Below, in pieces: positions 25,390 through 34,064 of a stretch of 64,000 nucleotides of DNA (position 1 is the first letter of the stretch; every line of letters begins with the position of its first letter). The DNA lies in contig NZ_AP025667.1 of NCBI RefSeq assembly GCF_022846655.1, forward strand, positions 2,517,001 through 2,581,000, given 5' to 3'. The stretch is from Streptomyces seoulensis. Lineage in GTDB: Bacteria > Actinomycetota > Actinomycetes > Streptomycetales > Streptomycetaceae. A model generated the notes under the pieces. That model was not told where the DNA came from. It did not search any database and saw only the letters and a program-made list of their open reading frames with translations. The position numbers and the translations under genes were made by a program.

Positions 25390-25623
25390 CTAGGGCGCCC
25401 CGCTGCTGTGAGCGATGCACGCCACATCGATCCGATCCGCCAATTTCGCCAGCTCGATCGTCAGCTCGGCGACGGTGTCCTCGTCCAGCCCCCGTTCACC
25501 GGCCTCCACCAGATGCACCCACCGCGCGCCCACGCTGCGCAGCAACTTGCTGACGTCGGACGCCGACACCCGCAGCGCACCACGCTCGTCCACGATCAGG
25601 GGCAGGGTCACTTCGCCGTTCAC
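25390..25623 (-). CDS. small conserved-looking protein, unknown function
   Basis: About 77 residues from GTG 25623: VNGEVTLPLIVDERGALRVSASDVSKLL..., then a helical end (VAELTIELAKLADRIDVACIAHSSG). It is acidic, with no membrane segment. I do not recognise a family; codon use is coding-like. The Shine-Dalgarno region is weak, so the exact start is uncertain. It sits 25 nt downstream of the aldehyde dehydrogenase gene on the same strand. Confidence 0.6.
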   Translation of the reverse strand: MNGEVTLPLIVDERGALRVSASDVSKLLRSVGARWVHLVEAGERGLDEDTVAELTIELAKLADRIDVACIAHSSGAP

Positions 25624-25648
25624 AGACCGGATCGTATCCGTGCGATCC

Positions 25649-27034
25649 TCACGCTCCTTGCCAAACGGTGGTGATGTTGCAGAACTCCCGGATTCCCTGC
25701 GCGGACAGTTCACGCCCGTACCCGGACCGCTTCACCCCGCCGAAGGGGAAAGCGGCGTGCGAGGCGGTCATCCCGTTGACGAAGACGCCTCCGGCCTCCA
25801 GGTCCCGCGCGCAGTGCGCCATCTCGTCCTCGTCCTCGGTCCACACGCTCGAACTCAGCCCGAACGGGGAGTCGTTGGCGATGAGGATCGCCTCCTCCAG
25901 GTCGCCAGCCCGGTACACGGTCGCCACCGGTCCGAACGCCTCCTCGCGGTGGATGCGCATCTCGCGCGTGACGTCCGCGATCACGGTCGGCGGGTAGTAC
26001 CAGCCGACCCCCTCGGGCTGCTCGCCCCCGCACAGCACGTCCGCCCCGCTGCGGCGCGCGTCGTCGACGAGTTCCTCCACGTCCGCCCGGCCCTGCTCGG
26101 TGGCCAGCGGCCCGACGTCGGTGTGGTCGTCCATGGGATCGCCGACGGTCAGGTCCTTCATGCCGGCGACGAACCGCTCCACGAAGGCGTCGTAGACGTC
26201 CGTGTGCACGATGAACCGCTTCGCGGCGATGCAGGACTGCCCGTTGTTCTGCACCCGCGCCGTCACCGCGACCTTCGCCGCCCGGTCCAGGTCGGCGGAG
26301 GGCATCACCAGGTACGGGTCGCTGCCGCCCAGTTCCAGCACCGTCTTCTTGATCATCTCGCCGGAGGCGGAGGCGACCGCGCGCCCGGCCGGTTCGCTGC
26401 CGGTGAGGGTGGCCGCCTTGACCCGGTCGTCCCGGAGGATCTCGTCCACGGCGGCCGAGCCGACCAGCAGCGTCTGGAAGCAGCCGACCGGGAACCCGGC
26501 CCGCTGGAACAGGTCCTCCAGATACAGGGCGGTCTGCGGCACGTTGGAGGCGTGCTTGAGCAGTCCGACGTTGCCCGCCATCAGTGCGGGCGCGGCGAAC
26601 CTGATCACCTGCCAGAGCGGGAAGTTCCACGGCATCACCGCGAGCACCGGGCCCAGCGGGCGGTAGACCACCCGGACCCGCGAGGCCCCGGAGTCCCGTA
26701 CGTCCGCCTCGTCCGGCACCTCGTCGCCGAGCAGCCCCTCGGCCCGCTCGGCGTACCAGCGCATCGCCTTGACGCACTTGGCGGCCTCCGCGCGGGCCTG
26801 CGCGAGGGGCTTGCCCATCTCGGTCGTCATGACCCGGGCGACCTCGTCCCTGTCCGCCTCCAGCAGGTCGGCGGCCCGGTTCAGACGCTCGGCGCGCTCG
26901 GCGAACGACGTCGTCCGGTACGTCCGGAAGGTGGCCTCGGCGAGCTGGAGCCGGCGCTCCACCTCGGCGTCGTCCATCGGCTCGTACGTCTTGACCGTCT
27001 CGCCGTTCGCCGGGTTCACCGTGGCGATGGGCAT
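25649..27034 (-). CDS. NAD(P)-dependent succinate-semialdehyde-type aldehyde dehydrogenase
   Basis: A 461-residue ALDH. Substrate and cofactor motifs: PLGPVLAVMPWNFPLWQ near 127-143, the catalytic Glu in LELGGSDPYLV, catalytic Cys in NNGQSCIAAKRF, and the EEAFGPVA block. The N-terminal MPIATVNPANGETVKTYEPM and the short length point to the SSADH (GabD-like) branch. CAGGAGGTCAGCC precedes the ATG at 27034, a strong ribosome site. Substrate specificity is not proven by sequence alone. Confidence 0.92.
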   Translation of the reverse strand: MPIATVNPANGETVKTYEPMDDAEVERRLQLAEATFRTYRTTSFAERAERLNRAADLLEADRDEVARVMTTEMGKPLAQARAEAAKCVKAMRWYAERAEGLLGDEVPDEADVRDSGASRVRVVYRPLGPVLAVMPWNFPLWQVIRFAAPALMAGNVGLLKHASNVPQTALYLEDLFQRAGFPVGCFQTLLVGSAAVDEILRDDRVKAATLTGSEPAGRAVASASGEMIKKTVLELGGSDPYLVMPSADLDRAAKVAVTARVQNNGQSCIAAKRFIVHTDVYDAFVERFVAGMKDLTVGDPMDDHTDVGPLATEQGRADVEELVDDARRSGADVLCGGEQPEGVGWYYPPTVIADVTREMRIHREEAFGPVATVYRAGDLEEAILIANDSPFGLSSSVWTEDEDEMAHCARDLEAGGVFVNGMTASHAAFPFGGVKRSGYGRELSAQGIREFCNITTVWQGA

Positions 27035-27110
27035 GGCTGACCTCCTGGTACCGGGGTGTGCGTCGACCATCGCGCGCGGCATGCGGTACCGCAACGCTCC
27101 GGTCCCCTGT

Positions 27111-27584
27111 TCAGCCCGAGTGCTCCGCCAGACGGTCGAGAAACGTGCCCTGTCCGGAGACCATCAGCGGCCGGGCCTGCTCCGGGGTGAACCAGGCCAC
27201 CCGGTCCAGTTCCGGGAACTCCTGGACGCGCCCCGAGTGGGGCGGCCACTCCATGGTGAAGGTGCCGGGCACGATGGTCGCCGGGTCGAGGTCGGCCTCC
27301 ATCGCCCAGGCGGTGACGATCTTGCCGTTGCGCTGTGCGATCTCGCCCAGCGGCAGCGCCGTGCCGTCCGGCGGGGCGACGCCCAGTTCCTCCTGGAACT
27401 CCCGGCGGGCCGCCTCCCAGGCGGGTTCGTCCGGCTCGTACTCGCCCTTGGGGACCGACCACGCCCCCTCGTCCTTCGTGGCCCAGAGGGGGCCGCCCAT
27501 ATGGCCGAGCAACACCTCCATGCCTTGGCTGGTGTGGCGGAACAACAGAAGTCCCGCACTGCGCTTCGTCGCACGCACTGTCAC
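27111..27584 (-). CDS. NUDIX hydrolase coupled to the DNA ligase gene
   Basis: 157 residues. The NUDIX box is present as GEYEPDEPAWEAARREFQEELG (G-x5-E-x7-REF-x-EE-x-G). The domain begins RSAGLLLFRHTSQGMEVLLGHMGGP, a pattern of NUDIX proteins next to ATP-dependent DNA ligases in actinomycetes. Its GTG overlaps the ligase stop by 3 nt (GTGA), so the two are translated together. A house-cleaning or repair role (damaged nucleotides, capped ends) is inferred. Confidence 0.9.
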   Translation of the reverse strand: MTVRATKRSAGLLLFRHTSQGMEVLLGHMGGPLWATKDEGAWSVPKGEYEPDEPAWEAARREFQEELGVAPPDGTALPLGEIAQRNGKIVTAWAMEADLDPATIVPGTFTMEWPPHSGRVQEFPELDRVAWFTPEQARPLMVSGQGTFLDRLAEHSG

Positions 27585-29119
27585 GCCTTGACCTCCGGGT
27601 GGGCCGCGAGCAGGGACTCCACCGTATCGGCGTCCTCGGGCCTTTTGTCCTCGCGGTAGCGGATGACCCGCGCGAAACGCAGGGTCACCCCGGCCGGGTA
27701 GCGGGTGGAGCGCTGCAGCCCGTCGTAGGCGATCTCCACGACGAGGCCGGGGCGTACGGTCACGCCCCAGCTCTTCTCCTCCACCGCGAGTTCGCCGAGG
27801 CGCTCGGTCTGCCAGGCGAGCATCGCGTCCGTCATGCCCTTGAAGGTCTTGCCGAGCATCGCGTACCCCCCGTCGGCCGTGCGGGCGCCGAGGTGGAGGT
27901 TGGAGAGCCTGCCGGTGCGGCGGCCGTGGCCCCACTCGGCGGCCAGCACCACCAGGTCGAGGGTGTGCACGGGCTTGACCTTCAGCCACGAGGCCCCGCG
28001 CCGGCCCGCGCTGTACGGCGCGTCCAGCCCCTTGGCCACCACCCCCTCGTGCCCGCGGGCCAGACTCCCGGCCAGGAACTCCTCCGCCCGCGCGCTGTCC
28101 TCGGGCCCGGCCACCAGGGCCCGGCGCACCCGCATCGGCTCCGGCACCAGCCGGGCCAGCTCCGCGTGCCGCTCGGTGAAGGGCAGGTCCAGCAGGTCCC
28201 GGCCGTCCACCGAGAGCGCGTCGAAGAACACCGGGGCGACCGGGACCTCCTCGGCGGCCCTGGCCACGTCCACCCGGGAGCCGACCCGGCCCGCCGTCTC
28301 CTGGAAGGAGCGGGGGCGCCCGTCGGGCCCGAAGGAGATCACCTCGCCGTCCAGCACGAACCGCTCGCCCGGCAGCGCCAGCGCCGCCGACGTCACCTCC
28401 GGCAGCCGGTCGGTGATGTCGTCCAGCGTGCGGGTGTACACCCGCACCTCGTCACCGTCCCGGTGGACCTGGACGCGGATGCCGTCGAGCTTCTCCTCCA
28501 CCGCGCACGTCCCGAGCTTCTCCACCGCCTCCGCCACCGAGGAGGCGCTGCGCGCGAGCATCGGCAGCACCGGGCACCCCACCGTGAGCCGGAACCGGTC
28601 CAGCGCGCCGGGCCCCTCGGCCAGCAGCGTCCGGGCGACCGTCTGGAGCGACCCGGCCAGCATCACCGCCCGGCGCACCGTCGCGGGGTCGGCGTCCGTC
28701 GCGCGGGCCAGCCCCTCCACGGCGAGCGCGTCCAGGGCGCCCTGGCGGACCTCACCGGTCAGCAGCCCCCGCAGGAAGCGCTGTTCGTCCTCGGTGGCCG
28801 CGCCCATCAGCTCTCCGACGATCCGCGCCCGCTCCGCCTGGGAACCGGCGCCGGACACCGCGCCCAGCTCGCTCAGCAGCGCGTCCACTCCCCGCACCGT
28901 GAGCGTGGGCTCGGCGGCGGGCGGCACCGCGAGGCTCAGCACCTTCCAGCCGACGCCGATCCGGCCCTGCGGCAGCCGTCCCGCCAGATACGGGATGACC
29001 ACCGGGACGTCCTCCGGTTCCGCGTCCCGGAACAGTTCCGCGAGCAGGTCCGTCTTGCGGGTCCGGGACGCCGTCGCGGCGACCTGGCCCGACACCTCCG
29101 CGAGCCGGTTGAGCAGCAT
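27581..29119 (-). CDS. ligB: ATP-dependent DNA ligase (LigB-like)
   Basis: 512 residues in three parts: an N-terminal DNA-binding domain (about 1-195), the adenylation domain with motif I Lys210 in EEKLDGIRV, then FVLDGEVI, and the OB-fold end with HGRRTGRLSNLHLGA and LRFARVIRYREDK. Length and domain order match M. tuberculosis LigB, i.e. an accessory ATP ligase besides the NAD-dependent LigA. The ATG at 29119 lacks a strong Shine-Dalgarno site. Divergent from the XRE regulator. Confidence 0.94.
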   Translation of the reverse strand: MLLNRLAEVSGQVAATASRTRKTDLLAELFRDAEPEDVPVVIPYLAGRLPQGRIGVGWKVLSLAVPPAAEPTLTVRGVDALLSELGAVSGAGSQAERARIVGELMGAATEDEQRFLRGLLTGEVRQGALDALAVEGLARATDADPATVRRAVMLAGSLQTVARTLLAEGPGALDRFRLTVGCPVLPMLARSASSVAEAVEKLGTCAVEEKLDGIRVQVHRDGDEVRVYTRTLDDITDRLPEVTSAALALPGERFVLDGEVISFGPDGRPRSFQETAGRVGSRVDVARAAEEVPVAPVFFDALSVDGRDLLDLPFTERHAELARLVPEPMRVRRALVAGPEDSARAEEFLAGSLARGHEGVVAKGLDAPYSAGRRGASWLKVKPVHTLDLVVLAAEWGHGRRTGRLSNLHLGARTADGGYAMLGKTFKGMTDAMLAWQTERLGELAVEEKSWGVTVRPGLVVEIAYDGLQRSTRYPAGVTLRFARVIRYREDKRPEDADTVESLLAAHPEVKA

Positions 29120-29186
29120 GCAGCAATGGTGCACCGCGGGAGCCCGCCCCACACCCGCGCCGCGGGGTTCACCGGCACCTGCCGGA

Positions 29187-29206
29187 TTGACAAACGGCTT
29201 TGCCGT
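29187..29206 (+). promoter_or_regulatory. XRE gene promoter with 5-3-5 dyad
   Basis: TTGACA at 29187-29192 is a perfect -35. ACGGC-TTT-GCCGT (29194-29206) is an inverted repeat in the spacer; the -10 (TGCAAT at 29210) is weak. A dyad in the spacer suggests autorepression by the XRE-cupin protein. Confidence 0.5.
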
Positions 29207-29221
29207 ATCTGCAATATCGGC

Positions 29222-29836
29222 ATGAGTGACACGAACGACCCGGGCGCGGAGAGCACCGACGAGGTACTGGCCGCCGTGGGCCCGAGACTGCGCCGCATCC
29301 GCAAGGAGCGGGACGTGACGCTGGCCGCGCTGTCGGAGACCACCGGCATCTCGGTCAGCACCCTCTCCCGGCTGGAGTCCGGGCTGCGCCGCCCCAGCCT
29401 GGAGCTGCTGCTGCCCATCGCGCAGGCCCACCGGGTCCCGCTCGACGAGCTGGTGGGCGCCCCGCCGGTCGGTGACCCCCGGGTGCGCACCGAGCCGGTC
29501 AAGCGGGACGGCCGCACCTTCTACCCGCTGACCCGGCGCCCCGGCGGCCCTCAGGCGTACAAGGTGATCGAACCGCGCCGCGACCGGCAGCCGGACCCGC
29601 GCACCCACGAGGGGTACGAGTGGCTGTACGTCCTCTCCGGGCGCCTCAGGCTGGTCCTCGGGGACCACGACGTGGTTCTGGGGCCGGGGGAGGCCGCCGA
29701 GTTCGACACCCGCGTACCGCACTGGTTCGGGTCGGCGTGGGACGGGCCGGTGGAGTTCCTGAGCCTCTTCGGGCCGCAGGGCGAGCGGATGCACCTGCGG
29801 GCGCGGGCGGGACGGCGGGCCGAGGGGGACGGCTGA
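29222..29836 (+). CDS. XRE family regulator with C-terminal cupin domain
   Basis: 204 residues: an HTH at about 20-75 (RLRRIRKERDVTLAALSETTGISVSTLSRLESGLRRPS) and a cupin at about 110-195 (HEGYEWLYVLSGRLRLVLGDHDVVLGPGEAAEFDTRVPHWFG). Such regulators bind a small ligand in the cupin and control catabolic genes. The ATG at 29222 follows a perfect -35. Located between the divergent ligase and the quinone oxidoreductase/acyl-CoA dehydrogenase operon, either of which it might control. Confidence 0.92.
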   Translation: MSDTNDPGAESTDEVLAAVGPRLRRIRKERDVTLAALSETTGISVSTLSRLESGLRRPSLELLLPIAQAHRVPLDELVGAPPVGDPRVRTEPVKRDGRTFYPLTRRPGGPQAYKVIEPRRDRQPDPRTHEGYEWLYVLSGRLRLVLGDHDVVLGPGEAAEFDTRVPHWFGSAWDGPVEFLSLFGPQGERMHLRARAGRRAEGDG

Positions 29837-29872
29837 GGCTTTCCGGGGCCGGTGGACTGTTCCCTGATCGGC

Positions 29873-29884
29873 AAGCGACCGCTT
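29873..29884. promoter_or_regulatory. AAGCG/CGCTT operator-like palindrome
   Basis: AAGCG-AC-CGCTT is an inverted repeat 51 nt before the ATG at 29935. Similar AAGC...GCTT palindromes are bound by TetR-type regulators of fatty-acid and phenylacetate catabolism in actinobacteria, which fits the downstream acyl-CoA dehydrogenase operon. Confidence 0.45.
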
Positions 29885-29934
29885 AGTATGCCGGGGACCC
29901 CGGTTCAGACGACGCAGTCCCGTGGAGGCCCGGC

Positions 29935-30906
29935 ATGCAGGCATGGCAAGTGCACGAGAACGGCGAGCCGCGCGAGGTGATGCGCCTGGCGGAGGTGGAG
30001 ACCCCCACGCCCGGCGAGGGCCAGGTGCGCTTGCGAGTGCGCGCCGCCAACGTCAACTTCCCGGACGCCCTGCTCTGCCGGGGCCAGTACCAGATCCGGC
30101 CCCCGCTGCCCTTCACGCCCGGCGTGGAGATATGCGGCGAGACCGAGGACGGCCGCCGCGTCATCGCCAACCCGGCACTGCCGTACGGCGGTTTCGCCGA
30201 GTACGCCCTCGCCGACGCCCGCGCGCTGCTGCCCGCGCCCGACGCGCTGGACGACGCCGAGGCCGCCGCCCTGCACATCGGCTACCAGACCGGCTGGTTC
30301 GGCCTGCACCGCCGGGCCCACCTGGAGGCGGGGGAGACCCTGCTCGTCCACGCGGCCGCGGGCGGTGTCGGCAGCGCTGCCGTACAGCTCGGCAAGGCCG
30401 CCGGGGCGCGGGTCATCGGCGTCGTGGGCGGCGCCGACAAGGCCGCCGTCGCCCGTGAGCTGGGCTGCGACGTGGTCGTGGACCGGCGCGCCGAGGACGT
30501 GGTCGCGGCCGTCAAGGAGGCCACCGGCGGCAAGGGCGCCGATGTGATCTACGACCCCGTGGGCGGGGACGCGTACGCGCAGTCCGCCAAGCTCGTCGCC
30601 TTCGAGGGACGGATCGTGGTCGTCGGCTTCGCGTCCGGCGCGATCCCGAGCCCCGCCCTCAACCACGCCCTGGTGAAGAACTACTCGATCGTGGGCCTGC
30701 ACTGGGGCCTGTACAACACCAAGAACCCCGAGCTGGTGCTGCGCTGCCACGAGGAGCTGACCGGGCTGGCCGCGCGCGGCGCGATCAAGCCGCTGGTCAG
30801 CGAGCGCGTGCCGCTCGCCGGCGCCGCCGACGCCGTGCAGCGGGTCGCCGACGGCGTGACCACCGGCCGGATCGCCGTCCTGCCGCAGAACGGAGTCACC
30901 GCATGA
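29935..30906 (+). CDS. NADPH:quinone oxidoreductase-type zinc-independent dehydrogenase
   Basis: 323 residues, MDR superfamily: GroES-like N-terminal half (MQAWQVHENGEPREVM...VNFPDALLCRGQYQ) and a Rossmann half with AAAGGVGSAAVQLGKA at about 141-156. The structural and catalytic zinc ligands of alcohol dehydrogenases are missing, as in the QOR subgroup. First gene of a coupled operon; the stop overlaps the next ATG by 4 nt (ATGA). It probably handles an enoyl or quinone intermediate of the same pathway as the two dehydrogenases; substrate unknown. Confidence 0.9.
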   Translation: MQAWQVHENGEPREVMRLAEVETPTPGEGQVRLRVRAANVNFPDALLCRGQYQIRPPLPFTPGVEICGETEDGRRVIANPALPYGGFAEYALADARALLPAPDALDDAEAAALHIGYQTGWFGLHRRAHLEAGETLLVHAAAGGVGSAAVQLGKAAGARVIGVVGGADKAAVARELGCDVVVDRRAEDVVAAVKEATGGKGADVIYDPVGGDAYAQSAKLVAFEGRIVVVGFASGAIPSPALNHALVKNYSIVGLHWGLYNTKNPELVLRCHEELTGLAARGAIKPLVSERVPLAGAADAVQRVADGVTTGRIAVLPQNGVTA

Positions 30907-32084
30907 CCGACGCAGAGGGACTGCGCCGCCGCACCCAGGAGTTGCTGGCCGCGCACCCGCCCGCCACCACCGGCCGACTCGACTTCCTCAAGGCCCGCTT
31001 CGACGCCGGACTCGCCTGGGTGCACTACCCGGAGGGCCTCGGCGGACTCGGTGCCCCCCGCTCCCTCCAGGCCGTCGTGGACGAGGAACTGGCCGCCGCC
31101 GACGCCCCGGACAACGACCCGCGCCGCATCGGCATCGGCCTCGGCATGGCCGCCCCGACCGTGCTGCGCTACGGCACCGACGAGCAGAAGGCCCGCTTCC
31201 TGCGCCCGCTGTGGACCGGCGAGGAGGTGTGGTGCCAGTTGTTCAGCGAGCCCGGCGCCGGATCCGACCTCGCGGCCCTCGGCACCCGCGCGGTCCGGGA
31301 CGGCGACTCCTGGGTGGTCGACGGACAGAAGGTGTGGACCTCCAGCGCCCATCTGGCCCGCTGGGCCATCCTCATCGCGCGCACCGACCCGGACGTGCCC
31401 AAGCACGCCGGGATCACCTACTTCATCTGCGACATGACCGACCCTGGCGTGGAGGTCCGGCCGCTGCGCCAGATCACCGGCGAGGCCGAGTTCAACGAGG
31501 TCTTCCTCACCGGCGTCCGCATCCCCGACAGCCGCCGCCTCGGCGACGTCGGCGACGGCTGGCGGGTCGCCCAGACCACGCTGATGAACGAACGCGTCTC
31601 CATCGGCGGCATGCGCCTGCCCCGCGAGGGCGGCATGATCGGCCCGGTCGCCAAGACCTGGCGGGAACGCCCCGAACTGCGCACCCACGACCTGCACCAG
31701 CGGCTGCTGAAGCTCTGGGTCGAGGCCGAGGTGTCCCGGCTCACCGCCGAACGGCTCCGCCAGCAGCTCGACGCCGGCCAGCCCGGCTACGAGGGCTCCG
31801 GCATGAAGCTCGCCTTCGCCCGCCTCAACCAGGAGATCAGCGGCCTCGAGGTCGAACTCCGGGGCGAGGAGGGGCTGCTCTACGACGACTGGACCATGCG
31901 CCGCCCCGAACTGGTCGACTTCACCGGGCGCGACGCCGGGTACCGCTATCTGCGCTCCAAGGGCAACAGCATCGAGGGCGGGACCAGCGAGGTCCTGCTG
32001 AACATCGTCGCCGAGCGCGTCCTCGGCCTGCCCGCCGAACCGCGCACCGACAAGGACGTCCCCTGGAAGGACCTGGCCCGATGA
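30903..32084 (+). CDS. acyl-CoA dehydrogenase (FadE-like), subunit or partner 1
   Basis: 393 residues. The mid-region has CQLFSEPGAGSDLAALGTRA and WVVDGQKVWTSSAHLA (FAD loop); the C-terminal part has RSKGNSIEGGTSEVLLNIVAERVLGLP. The order of long and short FadE-like genes as neighbours recalls the heteromeric acyl-CoA dehydrogenases of actinobacteria (alpha2beta2 steroid side-chain or similar). It overlaps both neighbours by 4 nt. Confidence 0.92.
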   Translation: MTDAEGLRRRTQELLAAHPPATTGRLDFLKARFDAGLAWVHYPEGLGGLGAPRSLQAVVDEELAAADAPDNDPRRIGIGLGMAAPTVLRYGTDEQKARFLRPLWTGEEVWCQLFSEPGAGSDLAALGTRAVRDGDSWVVDGQKVWTSSAHLARWAILIARTDPDVPKHAGITYFICDMTDPGVEVRPLRQITGEAEFNEVFLTGVRIPDSRRLGDVGDGWRVAQTTLMNERVSIGGMRLPREGGMIGPVAKTWRERPELRTHDLHQRLLKLWVEAEVSRLTAERLRQQLDAGQPGYEGSGMKLAFARLNQEISGLEVELRGEEGLLYDDWTMRRPELVDFTGRDAGYRYLRSKGNSIEGGTSEVLLNIVAERVLGLPAEPRTDKDVPWKDLAR

Positions 32085-33172
32085 GCACGACGAACGCCGA
32101 GCCCGACCTCCTCTACTCCGAGGAGGAGGAGGCGCTGCGCGCCGCCGTCCGCGACCTGCTCACCGACCACTGCGGGCCCGCCGCGGTGATCGCCCGCACC
32201 GAGTCGGACACCCCGCACGACCCCGCCCTGTGGAAGCAGCTCGCCGAGGGCATGGGCCTGGCCGGACTGCTGATCCCCGAGGCGCAGGGCGGCCAGGGCG
32301 CGACCCACCGCGAAGTCGCCGTCGTGCTGGAGGAGTTGGGGCGGGCTGTCGCACCGGTGCCGTACCTCACCAGTGCCGTCGTCGCCACCGAGGCGCTGCT
32401 CGCCTGCGATGACGCCGAGCTCTTGGGCCAGCTCGCCTCCGGCCGTACCGTGGGCGCCCTCGCCGTCTCCCTGACCACCGCCCCCGGCGCCGCCTTCGGC
32501 ACCGTCCGGGTCGAGAACGGTTCCCTGCACGGTGAGTTGACCTCCATCGCGGACGCGGTCGCGGCCGACGTGCTGCTCGTCCCGGCCGACGACGGCGCCC
32601 TGTACGCCGTGGCCGCCGACGCGGTCACCCTCGCCCCGCAGATCCCGCTCGACCTCACCCGCCCGCTCGCCACCGTCACCCTCGACGGAGCGTCCGGCCG
32701 CCGTCTCGGCCCCGCCGAAGTGGCCGTACGGCGCGCTCTGCGGGCCGGTGCGGGGCTGCTCGCCGCCGAGCAATGGGGCATCGCGGACTGGGCGTTGACC
32801 GAGACCGTGCGCTATCTGAAGGAGCGCAAGCAGTTCAACCGTCCGGTCGGCGGATTCCAGGCGCTCAAGCACCGGCTCGCCCAGTCGTGGCTGGAGGTGG
32901 TCAACCTCCGCGCGGCCGCCCGCGCCGCCGCCGACGCGCTCACCACGGGCGACGACACCGACGTCACGGTCGCCGTCGCCCAGTCCTACGCCGCCCCCGT
33001 CGCCGTCCGCGCCACCGAGGAGGCACTGCAACTGCACGGCGGGCTCGGCATGACCTGGGAACACCCCGTGCACCTGTACCTGAAGCGGGCCAAGGCGGAC
33101 TCCCTCGCCTACGGCACCGCGGGCGCCCACCGCGAGGCCCTCGCCGCACTGGCCGGCCTCGACGCCCCCTGA
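32081..33172 (+). CDS. acyl-CoA dehydrogenase (FadE-like), partner 2
   Basis: 363 residues from the ATG at 32081. The C-terminal dehydrogenase domain is clear (VRYLKERKQFNRPVGGFQALKHRLAQ, then EEALQLHGGLGMTWEHPVHLYLKRAKAD). The mid-domain is less typical and lacks the obvious SEPxAGSD loop of partner 1, and the usual catalytic Glu region is replaced. This complementary loss fits a heteromeric pair with 30903-32084. Overlap of 4 nt supports equal expression. Confidence 0.9.
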   Translation: MSTTNAEPDLLYSEEEEALRAAVRDLLTDHCGPAAVIARTESDTPHDPALWKQLAEGMGLAGLLIPEAQGGQGATHREVAVVLEELGRAVAPVPYLTSAVVATEALLACDDAELLGQLASGRTVGALAVSLTTAPGAAFGTVRVENGSLHGELTSIADAVAADVLLVPADDGALYAVAADAVTLAPQIPLDLTRPLATVTLDGASGRRLGPAEVAVRRALRAGAGLLAAEQWGIADWALTETVRYLKERKQFNRPVGGFQALKHRLAQSWLEVVNLRAAARAAADALTTGDDTDVTVAVAQSYAAPVAVRATEEALQLHGGLGMTWEHPVHLYLKRAKADSLAYGTAGAHREALAALAGLDAP

Positions 33173-33273
33173 CACCACCCGTACGGGGGACACGTCAGCG
33201 CCCCGGACGGACCCTCCGCTACGCCACACTTGCGGCCGAACGCCGCACACCGGGCGTGGCGGAGGAGGTTTCG

Positions 33274-33468
33274 ATGGCTGTCTCCATCTCAGTGGTCCTG
33301 CTGCTCCTGATCCTGGCCGTGGTCTTCATGCGCAACGGCGCACTGAAGATCTCGCACGCCCTGGTCTGCATGCTGCTCGGCTTCTACCTGGCCAGCACCA
33401 GCATGGCCCCGACCATCAGCAGCGGCCTCACCGCCACGGCGGACCTGGTGAGCGGGCTGCGGCCCTGA
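33274..33468 (+). CDS. small hydrophobic membrane protein, unknown function
   Basis: 64 residues: VSISVVLLLLILAVVFM as first helix, RNGALKISHALVCMLLGFYLASTSMAP as second, then a polar end. The ATG has GGAGGAGG at 6 nt, so expression is likely. I do not recognise a family, but helix-RNGxLKxxHAL... small proteins recur in Streptomyces. 101 nt downstream of the acyl-CoA dehydrogenase operon. Confidence 0.65.
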   Translation: MAVSISVVLLLLILAVVFMRNGALKISHALVCMLLGFYLASTSMAPTISSGLTATADLVSGLRP

Positions 33469-33478
33469 CGCGGGACGG

Positions 33479-33880
33479 CTAGGCGCCCATCACGCGGGAG
33501 CGGAGCAGGAAGCGGACGCCCTCCGGGGCTTCCAGGGAGAAGCCGCTGCCACGGCCGGGGACCACGTCCACGATGAGGCGGGTGTGGCTCCAGAGGTCGA
33601 ACTGGGACCTCGACATCCAGAAGCCGACCGGTTCCGCGACGCCCGCCACGGACAGTTCGGCCAGCAGGACGTCGGAGCCGCCGGTGCGGAACTCGCCCTC
33701 GGGGTAGCACATCGGTGCGCTGCCGTCGCAGCAGCCGCCGGACTGGTGGAACATCAGCGGACCGTGCTGCTCCCGCAGCCGCCGCACCAGTTCGGCCGCC
33801 TCGGGCGTGAACTCGACGCGCCGACTCTCCTGCGTTTCCACGGTCACCGTCCCAGCAAGGAGGAGCGAAGCGTCCGACAC
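33479..33880 (-). CDS. DUF779 family protein
   Basis: Up to 133 residues. The family signature is HGPLMFHQSGGCCDGSAPMCYPEGEF, with three Cys that probably bind a metal, then FWMSRSQFDLWSHTRLIVDVVPGRGSGFSLEAPEG. DUF779 genes often accompany aldehyde dehydrogenases; here none is adjacent. The start is uncertain: GTG at 33880, 33847 or 33841 are possible and none has a strong Shine-Dalgarno site. The homology begins after about residue 20. Confidence 0.85.
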   Translation of the reverse strand: MSDASLLLAGTVTVETQESRRVEFTPEAAELVRRLREQHGPLMFHQSGGCCDGSAPMCYPEGEFRTGGSDVLLAELSVAGVAEPVGFWMSRSQFDLWSHTRLIVDVVPGRGSGFSLEAPEGVRFLLRSRVMGA

Positions 33881-34019
33881 CCCCAGTCTGGGCGCCGGCC
33901 GGCGGGCAGTCCAGTGGTCAGCGATGGCTGAGGACGTTCACCACACGGCCGCCGGAACGGTGGGCACCACACGCCGTACGGACATCACACGTCTCCTTCG
34001 CCGGGCCGGCACGCAAAAC

Positions 34020-34056
34020 GGCCGTGGCCGGTCCCGGTGGGGGACAGGCCACGGCC
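34020..34056. terminator. hairpin downstream of the amidase gene
   Basis: A 10-bp stem (34020-34029 with 34047-34056) around a 17-nt G-rich loop, 8 nt beyond the amidase stop at 34065 (minus strand). Confidence 0.65.
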
Positions 34057-34064
34057 GCAGTGTG

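Noticed and set aside
22655..25393. Open frame of 912 codons on the plus strand across the rppA operon
   Set aside because: It runs antisense to three well-recognised genes; the GC-rich third positions of the real genes create open antisense frames. No protein pattern of its own.
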